5,402 nucleotides of DNA from an uncultured Lachnospiraceae bacterium (GCA_934432595.1 CAKRYR010000042.1:1-5402), one strand, 5' to 3'. Counted from the stretch's first letter, positions 1 to 5,133 are shown. Notes: generated by a model not told the origin, from the sequence alone. Made by a program: numbers and translations.

Positions 1-47
1 TATTGCTCAAATTTTTTGCAAACTCCTGAAAATAAAAGATTTTTTAA

Positions 48-78
48 GAAAAAAGAGGTAGTAAACTTTACACTACCT
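48..78 (-). terminator. Terminator-like hairpin reading leftward
   Basis: The arms AGGTAGT (56-62) and ACTACCT (72-78) are perfectly complementary around a 9-base loop. Read on the minus strand, the stem is followed by C then TTTTTT (54-48 side), which is the form of a Rho-independent terminator. On the plus strand the T-run is missing. No leftward gene lies between this site and the peptide gene, so its client is unclear. It may act as an insulator or be a relic. Confidence 0.4.
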
Positions 79-160
79 TAAGTTATAGGGAGGGGAGATA
101 TATTATAATTTTGTATTAATTGTATTTCATGTCATAAAAGTGTATCTCGTGTTAGAAGTA

Positions 161-191
161 TTGAAAAATATTTTTAAGAGGATAATATTAT
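161..191 (+). promoter_or_regulatory. Possible promoter of the peptide operon
   Basis: TTGAAA (161-166) could serve as a -35 box, with TATTAT (186-191, 19-base spacer) or TAATAT (183-188, 16-base spacer) as the -10 box. This would give a leader of roughly 90 bases before the peptide gene. In DNA this AT-rich such matches arise easily, so the call is tentative. A competing TATAAT is at 104-109. Confidence 0.3.
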
Positions 192-289
192 ATGTGATAA
201 TTGATTATTAAAACAAGAGCTTAATTTTGTTTAAAGGAATGTTAAATAATACGAGGGAAATACAATGTATATAGAAAGAAAAGATACTT

Positions 290-475
290 ATGAGAAGAAA
301 AAGAAATATTTTTGCAGGAGTTTTAGTAATGACAATGGTATGTTGTGGAAGTATTGTAGCATTTGCAGGAACACAATCAACTACATGGTACAAGAATGGA
401 ATAAGTGGTTCGTTATCAACAGTTGCAGGTGCATTATTAGCAAGCGATGAAGCAAAAGCAACATTAAGTTTCTAA
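290..475 (+). CDS. Small secreted bacteriocin-like peptide precursor
   Basis: This 61-residue ORF has a textbook Sec signal peptide: a basic start (RRKR, residues 2-5), a hydrophobic core at about 7-23, and an AFA cleavage site at 24-26. Cleavage would release a mature peptide of about 35 residues. The mature part begins GTQSTTWYKNG, is rich in Gly, Ser, Ala and Thr, and has no Cys. There is no double-glycine leader and no modification enzyme nearby, so an unmodified Sec-exported peptide is the simplest reading. The position just upstream of two FtsX-like permeases and a MacB/LolD-class ATPase matches lactococcin-972-type and similar export/immunity modules. The TW start of the mature part and the AKAT near the end loosely recall lactococcin 972, but the peptide is much shorter than that family's usual mature chain, so the assignment is weak. 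The start at ATG 290 has only a poor purine-rich ribosome site. A toxin, signalling peptide or other secreted factor is possible. Confidence 0.6.
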   Translation: MRRKRNIFAGVLVMTMVCCGSIVAFAGTQSTTWYKNGISGSLSTVAGALLASDEAKATLSF

Positions 476-493
476 AGTAAACAGATATTAATG

Positions 494-536
494 ATAGTTG
501 CCATCGGGTAAATGTATATTACTCGATGACAATTAT
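494..536 (+). promoter_or_regulatory. Long intercistronic hairpin after the peptide gene
   Basis: Bases 494-511 pair with 519-536 over 18 positions, with two G-U pairs, a single C-A mismatch and a 7-base loop (ATGTATA). It lies 18 bases after the peptide stop codon and 46 bases before the first permease. The T-run of a classical terminator is missing (TTTAATGG follows). I infer a partial terminator or a processing/stabilising stem that lets peptide mRNA exceed transporter mRNA. Confidence 0.6.
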
Positions 537-582
537 TTAATGGAGTAAAAAAAATCATAAGTATAACTAAAGGTGGTATTTT

Positions 583-1680
583 ATGAGAGTAAGAAAATAT
601 ATTAGGTATTCAATATCCTCAATTTATATGATGTTGGGGTATATAATTAGTTTTGTAGCAATATTTAATGGATTATCAATATATAATTACTGTGAGAATT
701 ATGAAAAAGATGTTAATAATTATAAGTATAGGTATAATAAGGATGTGTTTATAAATACAGTAGATGAAAAAATATCAATAGATATGATGTATTTTAAGAA
801 TTTAAAAAAATACAATTATTACATAAAAGATAATGTGTGTTTATATTTTAATGAGAATAAGGAAAGCAGAATCGTAGATGTGTTATTAAATGTTAATGAA
901 AAAACAAATTATTGTTTTATAGAAGGAAGATTGCCAAATAAAAAAGAGGTTGAACAGGGGGAAAATGTTATAGCAATAGGTAAGGGGATAAAAAATCAGA
1001 CATATATGGTGAAAGATAAAAGATATATAGATATATACTCTACACCTTATGAAGTGGTAGGAATAATAGGAACAAAAATATCTAAAGCTCAAGATTATAA
1101 AGTTGTTACATATTATGAATGTTTAGATGAAAATTCAAAGTTAAAGGTTAGTTTAAATGAAATGCATTTATCTATATCTAGTAATAAGGAAAATATTGAT
1201 ATGGTAGATGTTGAAGAGTACTGTAAGATGAATAAAAGTATAAAACAAAAAGTTATTAATAATGAAGAAATTGAGGGCTCTTTGTTAAGTGATGATAAAT
1301 TAAGGGGTGATTTTTATATACTTGTATTTATTTTTAGTATTGTTAATTGCATGATTATATGTGAATTCTGGATTCATCAGAGAAGAAGAGAAATAGTCAT
1401 AAGAAAAGCATATGGGTATAGTAATATGCAAGTTGTTAAATTGATTGCTAGTTCTATGTTTAAGATTGTAATAGCTTCATGTGTGTGTGGATATCTATTA
1501 CAAGTATGTTTTTCACATATAATGGAACGACAAGGCATTAAATTTGAATGGTCAGTATTAAATATAATAAGAGTTATTATTTTGATTATAATGATAACAA
1601 TTATTTCTATGGTTGTACCTATATGTAAAATTATAAAGAGAACACCTATACAAGAATTGACGCAAAATGGAGTGATATAG
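583..1680 (+). CDS. FtsX/MacB-type ABC transporter permease (first)
   Basis: This 365-residue membrane protein has the type VII (MacB/FtsX) ABC permease layout. One transmembrane helix lies at about residues 10-32, followed by an extracytoplasmic domain of about 200 residues and three helices at about 243-264, 284-308 and 324-347. Between helices 2 and 3 lies the cytoplasmic segment RRREIVIRKAYGYSN (267-281), the charged E-I-x-I-R-K-A-x-G pattern typical of FtsX domains that contact the ATPase. The C-terminus (KRTPIQELTQNG) resembles the usual P-I-x-x-L ending. The start is supported by AAAGGTGG (569-576), 6 bases before ATG 583. Two bases separate it from the next permease. Proteins of this class do not form a channel for bulk solutes. 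They couple ATP use to mechanical work on peptides or lipoproteins at the outer face of the membrane. The likely role here is export of, or self-protection from, the peptide encoded just upstream. The substrate is inferred from context only. Confidence 0.85.
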   Translation: MRVRKYIRYSISSIYMMLGYIISFVAIFNGLSIYNYCENYEKDVNNYKYRYNKDVFINTVDEKISIDMMYFKNLKKYNYYIKDNVCLYFNENKESRIVDVLLNVNEKTNYCFIEGRLPNKKEVEQGENVIAIGKGIKNQTYMVKDKRYIDIYSTPYEVVGIIGTKISKAQDYKVVTYYECLDENSKLKVSLNEMHLSISSNKENIDMVDVEEYCKMNKSIKQKVINNEEIEGSLLSDDKLRGDFYILVFIFSIVNCMIICEFWIHQRRREIVIRKAYGYSNMQVVKLIASSMFKIVIASCVCGYLLQVCFSHIMERQGIKFEWSVLNIIRVIILIIMITIISMVVPICKIIKRTPIQELTQNGVI

Positions 1681-1682
1681 AA

Positions 1683-2969
1683 ATGAGATTAAAGAATATC
1701 TGTAAATTTGCTATTGATGGTATTATTGTAAGAAAAAAAACTTTTATATTTGCGATAATTATGTTGGTTACTTCTATAGTTATGATTAATTTAACCTTTT
1801 TGCAGATTAATAGTGCTTTTTTCTTGAAGCTAAAAATAGAGGATGTGTTAAACGAGAAAATGCCTAATATTATATATTCATATTGTGATGAGAATTTTAA
1901 TAAAAGCTATATTAGTTTTTTAGAAAATATGAAAAGGCAGGAGTATGTAGAGTCATATGGTTTTTATAGATATGAGTATAATCAATTTAATGAATTACAG
2001 AATAATGAACAATTTTTAAAGTTATATAAGAAAAATAATAAGTATATGGATGATATGTCAGAAGATGCTAAAAATAGTGTGCAAGTATTATATATTGATG
2101 ATACATTAGCTGAGCTATGTGATATATATGATATAAATGGAAATAAAATTACATATAAATCTAAAGATGAATATATTCCTATATATGTTGGATATGATTA
2201 TCGAAATATTATAGATGTTGGTTCTATAATAACGAGTAAAACAATGGTAAAAAAGAATAATAAGTTTGTTTATGAGAAAATACAATTTAAAGTACAAGGA
2301 ATTTTAAAAAAAGAATCTTATTGGTTAGAGGATATGACTATAGAATCAATGAGTAACTGTATTAATTTAGATAGTTCGTTTGTAACATTTAAATCGTATA
2401 ATATAAATGAAAAAAAAGATAGATGTTTTTATGTAGTGAATAATCAAAAGAATGTTGAAGGTGCAATAGATTTAATGAATAAAAGTGTAGCTATAAACAA
2501 TTTAAATATGAAAATAGCTACTGTTGATGATGATGTCAATAAGAAGTTAAAAAGTGATATAGAGGATATGAAAGTATATATAGTATTAGCAACATTTATT
2601 ACTTTTATGGCAATTCTTTCAAATTCAGCAATGTCTACGGTAGCAATATTGCTTAGGAAGAAAGATTTTGGTGTACTGTATGTTAATGGAATAAGTAGGA
2701 AAGATGTAAGAAGAATAGTATTATGTGAGAATATAATAAAAATAGCAATATCAATTATTATATCATTTAGTTATGTATATTATAGTCTATTTATGAATTA
2801 TGGAGGGCGTAATCCAGTTATGTTGGAAAACTTATTGTATGTACAGACAAGAATGACAATATTTGAAATAATGGGTATTGGTATTTTGATATTATTTATT
2901 TCATCGATGGTACCATTACTTATTATAAGAAAGTTAAATGTTATAGAGTTAATAGGAGGTAATGATTGA
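1683..2969 (+). CDS. FtsX/MacB-type ABC transporter permease (second)
   Basis: This 428-residue protein is a second, divergent permease of the same four-helix class. It has a first helix at about residues 18-40, an extracytoplasmic domain of about 250 residues, then helices at about 297-325, 349-371 and 391-415. The cytoplasmic coupling segment RKKDFGVLYVNGISRKDV (325-342) corresponds to the E-I-x-x-x-x-A-x-G region of the first permease, and the tail NVIELIGGND is the usual FtsX-domain ending. It starts 2 bases after the stop of the first permease, with GGAGTG (1669-1674) 8 bases before ATG 1683. Its stop overlaps the start of the ATPase by one base (TGATG). Two unequal permeases with one ATPase gene suggest a heterodimeric membrane part. 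No MacA/HlyD-type adaptor protein is present in the window. A role in peptide export or immunity is inferred from the upstream secreted peptide. Confidence 0.85.
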   Translation: MRLKNICKFAIDGIIVRKKTFIFAIIMLVTSIVMINLTFLQINSAFFLKLKIEDVLNEKMPNIIYSYCDENFNKSYISFLENMKRQEYVESYGFYRYEYNQFNELQNNEQFLKLYKKNNKYMDDMSEDAKNSVQVLYIDDTLAELCDIYDINGNKITYKSKDEYIPIYVGYDYRNIIDVGSIITSKTMVKKNNKFVYEKIQFKVQGILKKESYWLEDMTIESMSNCINLDSSFVTFKSYNINEKKDRCFYVVNNQKNVEGAIDLMNKSVAINNLNMKIATVDDDVNKKLKSDIEDMKVYIVLATFITFMAILSNSAMSTVAILLRKKDFGVLYVNGISRKDVRRIVLCENIIKIAISIIISFSYVYYSLFMNYGGRNPVMLENLLYVQTRMTIFEIMGIGILILFISSMVPLLIIRKLNVIELIGGND

Positions 2970-3643
2970 TGATAGAAATGAAAAATGTAACAAAGATATA
3001 TTCAAATGGAGAGTATGAGACATTAGCATTGAAAGATATTAATTTATCTATAAAAAAAGGTGAATTTGTAGCTATAATGGGTAAGTCTGGGTCTGGCAAA
3101 TCAACTTTGCTTAATATAATAGGATGCATGGATGAGTTGACAAATGGCGAGTATTTATTTGATGATATTATAGTAAATAATTTGAATAGAAAAAAATTGG
3201 ACAAGTTTCGCAAAGATAATATTAACTTTGTATTTCAAAATTTTGCTTTAATGAATCAGTATAGTGTATATGAGAATGTTGAAGTGCCACTTTTGGCAAG
3301 AAATATAAAGAAATCTGAACGAAAGGTATTAATAGAGGAGGTTTAAAAAAAATTAGGAATACTTGAGCAGAAGGATAAATTACCTGTGCATATATCAGGG
3401 GGACAGCAACAAAGAACAGCTATTGCACGAGCAATAATAGCAAAGAATCAATTGGTAGTAGCAGATGAACCAACAGGTGCGCTAGATGAGAAAAATAGTG
3501 AAGAGATATTAAAAATTTTAAAAGCACTTAATAAGGAAGGATTAACGATAGTAATAGTGACACATGATCGAAAAGTTGCAGAACAAGCAAATAGAATAAT
3601 AGAATTGTCAGATGGTAAAATTAAATATGAATATACAAAATGA
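2969..3643 (+). pseudogene. MacB/LolD-class ABC ATPase interrupted by an in-frame stop
   Basis: Read through one TAA (3344-3346, codon 126), this frame gives a full-length ATPase of about 224 codons, the normal size for the MacB/LolD class. Visible motifs, numbered from ATG 2969, are the A-loop Tyr 11, Walker A GKSGSGKST (38-46), Q-loop FVFQNF with Gln 90, signature ISGGQQQR (142-149), Walker B LVVADEP (162-168), D-loop GALD (170-173) and switch His in VTHD (197-200). The frame is the same on both sides of the stop, so this is a base substitution (a Leu codon TTA changed to TAA would explain it), not a frameshift. The first part (125 residues) keeps Walker A and the Q-loop. The second can start at GTG 3386, preceded by AAGGA (3371-3375). 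ATG 2969 is favoured as start because AGGAGGT (2954-2960) precedes it and it overlaps the permease stop; TTG 2966 is an alternative. A fresh pseudogene, a base error, readthrough or a split ATPase are all possible. The permeases depend on this subunit, so a true loss would disable the transporter unless another ATPase substitutes. Confidence 0.85.
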
Positions 3644-3903
3644 TATAGATAATATTATTTAAGAAGTAAGATAAATATTGATTTTGTTAATAAGATAAAG
3701 GATTAAAATTTGTTTATATCTTTTTTGTGAGTAATTTGTAATTACGATATTAGGTTAATAAATTGCAATCGTTTATCAAATTCTTTTAAAATAAAATCAT
3801 AAATAACAATAATAAAATATAAGTGTCACAATATAATAGAAGAACCAATATAGGAATACGAATGACCTAAGTGGTCCCAAAATAAATCAATAAAATCATT
3901 AAC
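3644..3903. other. AT-rich intergenic stretch without a recognisable gene
   Basis: No supported gene is visible here. The DNA is almost all A/T. It holds a small perfect hairpin, GTAATT-TGT-AATTAC (3731-3745), a short stem GACC/GGTC around 3864-3876, and an 11-base direct repeat AATAAAATCAT at 3790-3800 and 3889-3899. I could not find a convincing terminator for the transporter operon. The best candidate is a weak A/T stem before TTTTTT at 3721-3726. Confidence 0.4.
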
Positions 3904-3917
3904 AGAACACCTGTTCG
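3904..3917. promoter_or_regulatory. LexA (SOS) box-like site
   Basis: AGAACACCTGTTCG contains GAAC-N4-GTTC and fits the Gram-positive LexA consensus CGAACRNRYGTTYG at 12 of 14 positions. The misfits are the first base and one spacer base. The following GTTCGAAC (3913-3920) adds a third half-site. It lies about 85 bases before a short ORF and about 170 bases before the RhuM remnant, so it may once have controlled that unit in response to DNA damage. Confidence 0.45.
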
Positions 3918-3984
3918 AACAATATGCTATATCTATAGTAATATTACAGTTACGGGTTTGAATTTTTATACTATATTGTTCGAA
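3914..3984. repeat. Inverted repeat with TTCGAACAATAT arms
   Basis: TTCGAACAATAT (3914-3925) is the exact reverse complement of ATATTGTTCGAA (3973-3984). After two mismatches the match continues for four more bases (TATA), giving 16 of 18 over arms 3914-3931 and 3967-3984 around a 35-base centre. The outer ends carry the GTTCGAA core of the neighbouring LexA-like box. It could be paired operators that hold a loop, or an end of a lost element. Confidence 0.5.
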
Positions 3985-4001
3985 TATTTAGTGAGGTTGG
4001 A

Positions 4002-4067
4002 ATGATGATAAGATTTTGTTGGGACAATAGCGAACGCATGTGTTCACATTTCATAACTAAGAAGTAA
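4002..4067 (+). CDS. Possible 21-codon leader ORF
   Basis: ATG ATG at 4002 opens a 21-residue frame (MMIRFCWDNSERMCSHFITKK) ending in TAA at 4065-4067, 18 bases before the RhuM start. GTGAGG (3991-3996) stands 5 bases before the first ATG and closely resembles the ribosome site of the downstream gene (GTGAGG, 4075-4080). It could be a translated leader peptide, the truncated start of a lost gene, or chance. I recognise no homology. Confidence 0.3.
   Translation: MMIRFCWDNSERMCSHFITKK
4031..4044. promoter_or_regulatory. Second LexA-like site
   Basis: CGAACGCATGTGTT fits CGAACRNRYGTTYG at 12 of 14 positions. Viewed differently it is GAAC-N6-GTTC (4032-4045), a near palindrome. It lies within the short ORF, about 40 bases before the RhuM start. 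The spacing is not canonical on the right half, so this is weaker than the site at 3904. Confidence 0.3.
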
Positions 4068-4085
4068 TGGATTGGTGAGGTGTTT

Positions 4086-4400
4086 ATGGCAGATAAAATT
4101 GGAACTGATGAATATGGGGAAATACTTATATATCAGACTGATGATGGGCAGACAAATATAGAAGTTAAAATAGAAGATGATACAGTGTGGCTGACACAAC
4201 AGCAGATGTCAGAGTTATTCCAAACTTCTCGAACAAATGTAGTAGAACATATTAAGCATATTTATGAGGAGGGTGAATTAGACGAAATTTCAACCTGTCG
4301 GAATTTCCAACAGGTTCGAAAATGTAAATTGCAACAATTTTTTTGCATTAAAGGGGGTGCGGATGTTTTTTTGGACTTTTTTTATACGCAATTACTCTAA
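4086..4400 (+). pseudogene. Truncated RhuM-family protein (N-terminal part)
   Basis: Residues 12-77 match from memory the conserved start of the RhuM (virulence protein, Fic-associated or element-borne) family. The segments are ILIYQTDDGQTNIEVKIEDD, then TVWLTQQQMSELFQTSRTNV, then EHIKHIYEEGELDEIST, and finally CRNFQQVR. The WLTQQQMSELFQTSRTNV segment is a predicted helix-turn-helix-like DNA-contact region. Full RhuM proteins are around 300 or more residues. Here family-like sequence ends near residue 79 (base 4322) and the last 25 residues (CKLQQFFCIKGG onward) read as T-rich non-coding DNA, so I call a deletion remnant. ATG 4086 is chosen over GTG 4080 because GTGAGG (4075-4080) is 5 bases upstream. 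Its base composition is visibly richer in G/C than the neighbours, which suggests a different origin. The role of RhuM is poorly known; it often sits in genomic islands and beside restriction or toxin modules. Confidence 0.75.
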
Positions 4401-4415
4401 TCATAAAAAATCTCT

Positions 4416-4493
4416 CAATATTATTGATATGAATTCAAACATTTTGCTGTATACAACAGAAGATGGGCTAACGAAAATTGGAGCAATATTATT
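4416..4493 (+). repeat. 10-bp direct repeats flanking the second RhuM fragment
   Basis: CAATATTATT occurs at 4416-4425 and again at 4484-4493. The 58 bases between hold nearly all of the second RhuM-like start. Such short repeats at the edges of a gene scrap are typical of slipped or microhomology deletion, but in A/T-rich DNA the repeat could be chance. Confidence 0.45.
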
Positions 4494-4497
4494 ATGA
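4429..4497 (+). pseudogene. Second RhuM-like 5' fragment (22 codons)
   Basis: ATG 4429 opens a frame that reads MNSNILLYTTEDGLTKIGAILL and stops at TGA 4495-4497. The stretch NILLYTTEDGLTKI matches the usual beginning of RhuM-family proteins (I-L-x-Y-x-T-E-D-G-x-T-x-I-x-V) and parallels ILIYQTDDGQTNIEV in the fragment just upstream, yet it is not a copy of it at the DNA level. The family pattern is lost after the Ile at residue 17. There is no clear ribosome site. I read it as the start of a different rhuM homologue left after deletion. It overlaps the end of the leftward 65-residue gene by a few bases. Confidence 0.5.
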
Positions 4498-4689
4498 AAA
4501 GAACATCACACCAAACGTTGAACATATAACAAATAATACTACAGTAAATAATGCTATTATGCATGTTATCATGAATGCTTTATTTTCTTTATTTGGTTCT
4601 ATTAGTTTAGGACCTATAAATTTTTTCCCTATTAAATACATAATTATTATAACAAATATAATAAAAAAACCTCTATAACTTGTGTTCAT
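4492..4689 (-). CDS. Small membrane protein with two transmembrane segments
   Basis: This is a 65-residue leftward ORF with an excellent translation start: AGGAGGT (plus-strand 4701-4695) lies 5 bases before the ATG at 4689. The protein has two hydrophobic segments, at about residues 8-26 (GFFIIFVIIIMYLIGKKFI) and 39-63, joined by a charged loop (EPNKENK, 31-37). Both the start signal and the topology argue for a real gene, although the opposite strand is also open over part of it. I do not recognise the family. A promoter-like sequence lies just upstream (TTTACA at 4749-4744). Small hydrophobic proteins of this shape include immunity proteins, toxins of toxin-antitoxin pairs and accessory subunits, but nothing in the sequence selects among these. 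It runs toward the RhuM fragments and ends about where the second fragment ends. Confidence 0.65.
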   Translation of the reverse strand: MNTSYRGFFIIFVIIIMYLIGKKFIGPKLIEPNKENKAFMITCIIALFTVVLFVICSTFGVMFFS

Positions 4690-4718
4690 CTAATACCTCC
4701 TTATGCAAATTCATTTAT

Positions 4719-4749
4719 ATTATAATATCGTATATTTGGTAATTGTAAA
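4719..4749 (-). promoter_or_regulatory. Promoter-like sequence before the 65-residue gene
   Basis: On the minus strand TTTACA (4749-4744) is followed after 16 bases by TATTAT (4727-4722), or after 19 bases by a perfect TATAAT (4724-4719). A transcript would start near 4712, leaving a short leader before the AGGAGGT site. The gene therefore probably has its own promoter and is not only read through from the upstream acidic-protein gene. Confidence 0.5.
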
Positions 4750-4792
4750 ATTATTGTTTTTTTATTTTATAGCCCAATAATGTCCAAGGACA
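4750..4792. repeat. Inverted repeats between the two leftward genes
   Basis: Two dyads lie in the gap. ATTATTG (4750-4756) and CAATAAT (4775-4781) have perfect 7-base arms. TGTCC-AA-GGACA (4781-4792) is a perfect 12-base palindrome-like hairpin ending 9 bases past the stop of the acidic-protein gene. Neither is followed by a proper T-run on the minus strand, so a terminator call is weak. An operator role is equally possible. Confidence 0.35.
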
Positions 4793-4800
4793 ATCAGCTT

Positions 4801-5133
4801 TTATACCACTTTTTGATTTATTATTAACATATTAACAATTTCTTTTTCTTCTACACTATCTATAAATTGCTTATATTTATCCATTGCCAATGTATACTCA
4901 TTTTGTATATTTTCTTCATCAAAATTTTCTTCATCAAAATCTTCCTCGTCAAAATCTTCTTCGTTCATATCATCACTAGCATCAATATCTTCATCTTTGA
5001 GTACATTTATTGATTCATCGCTTGCTTTGGATTTAAATTGATTTTCTTTATATGACATTGTTACTATAAATACACCAACTAAAACTAATGCTAATATCTT
5101 AACTACATTTTTATTACGAAATAAATTATTCAT
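4801..5133 (-). CDS. Membrane-anchored acidic repeat protein of unknown function
   Basis: This 110-residue leftward protein has a short basic start (MNNLFRNKNVVK), one hydrophobic helix at about residues 9-26 that could be a signal peptide or an uncleaved anchor, then a soluble tail. The tail is strongly acidic: imperfect pentapeptides of the form EEDFD, EEDFD, EENFD, EENIQ lie around residues 53-72. A predicted helical C-terminus follows (EYTLAMDKYKQFIDSVEEKEIV). The start at ATG 5133 is chosen over TTG 5145 because GAAGG (5143-5139) then sits 5 bases upstream. A strong promoter and operator-like repeats lie upstream. The acidic block could bind cations or a basic partner outside the cell, but that is speculation. 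I do not recognise the family. Confidence 0.7.
   Translation of the reverse strand: MNNLFRNKNVVKILALVLVGVFIVTMSYKENQFKSKASDESINVLKDEDIDASDDMNEEDFDEEDFDEENFDEENIQNEYTLAMDKYKQFIDSVEEKEIVNMLIINQKVV
4912..4971 (-). repeat. 15-bp tandem repeat coding the acidic pentapeptides
   Basis: Four units of 15 bases lie in register with the reading frame: 4912-4926, 4927-4941, 4942-4956 and a degenerate 4957-4971. On the plus strand the unit is close to TTCTTCATCAAAATC. The 15-base period keeps the frame whenever the unit number changes, so copy number may vary between strains. Confidence 0.8.

Larger units (their letters stand above)
1..289. other. Leader region upstream of the peptide gene
   Basis: I see no convincing gene here. 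The stretch is very AT-rich. It contains a minus-strand terminator-like hairpin (56-78), a purine-rich GGGAGGGG block (88-95), a perfect TATAAT at 104-109 without a recognisable -35 box, and a second promoter-like pair at 161-191. A good ribosome binding site, GAGGG (253-257), stands 7 bases before an ATG at 265. That ATG is out of frame with the peptide gene that starts at 290. Confidence 0.5.

Noticed and set aside
208..393. Leftward 61-codon frame over the peptide gene
   Set aside because: It is antisense to the signal-peptide gene, and its hydrophobic stretch only mirrors the AT-rich leader.
886..1092. Leftward open frame inside the first permease
   Set aside because: It is antisense to a typical AT-rich coding region, rich in Tyr/Phe/Ile/Cys as shadows of such DNA are. 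No ribosome site was seen.
2115..2297. Leftward open frame inside the second permease
   Set aside because: Its composition is almost all Ile/Tyr/Asn/Phe, as expected for an antisense shadow, and it has no start signals.
2941..3213. Leftward 90-codon open frame inside the ATPase gene
   Set aside because: It is the antisense of conserved ATPase codons including Walker A and has no independent start signals.
3344..3352. Programmed frameshift at the T-A8 run in the ATPase
   Set aside because: The coding frame is the same before and after the stop, so a single -1 or +1 shift would destroy rather than rescue the C-terminal half.
3694..3726. Possible terminator after the ATPase gene
   Set aside because: The stem is only a few A/T pairs with bulges. 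The TTTTTT at 3721 alone is not enough in DNA this AT-rich.
3790..3899. 11-base direct repeat AATAAAATCAT as a CRISPR-like or attachment repeat
   Set aside because: There are only two copies of a low-complexity A/T word, with no array spacing and no integrase or cas genes nearby.
4410..4428. Terminator for the 65-residue leftward gene (TCAATAATATTGA then T-run)
   Set aside because: The stem is 5-6 A/T-dominated pairs with a 1-3 base loop and a 4-base gap before the T-run, too weak to call.
4478..4678. Rightward 66-codon open frame opposite the small membrane protein
   Set aside because: It lies opposite the 65-residue leftward gene, which has a perfect AGGAGGT, a promoter and clear transmembrane topology. 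The rightward frame has no ribosome site.
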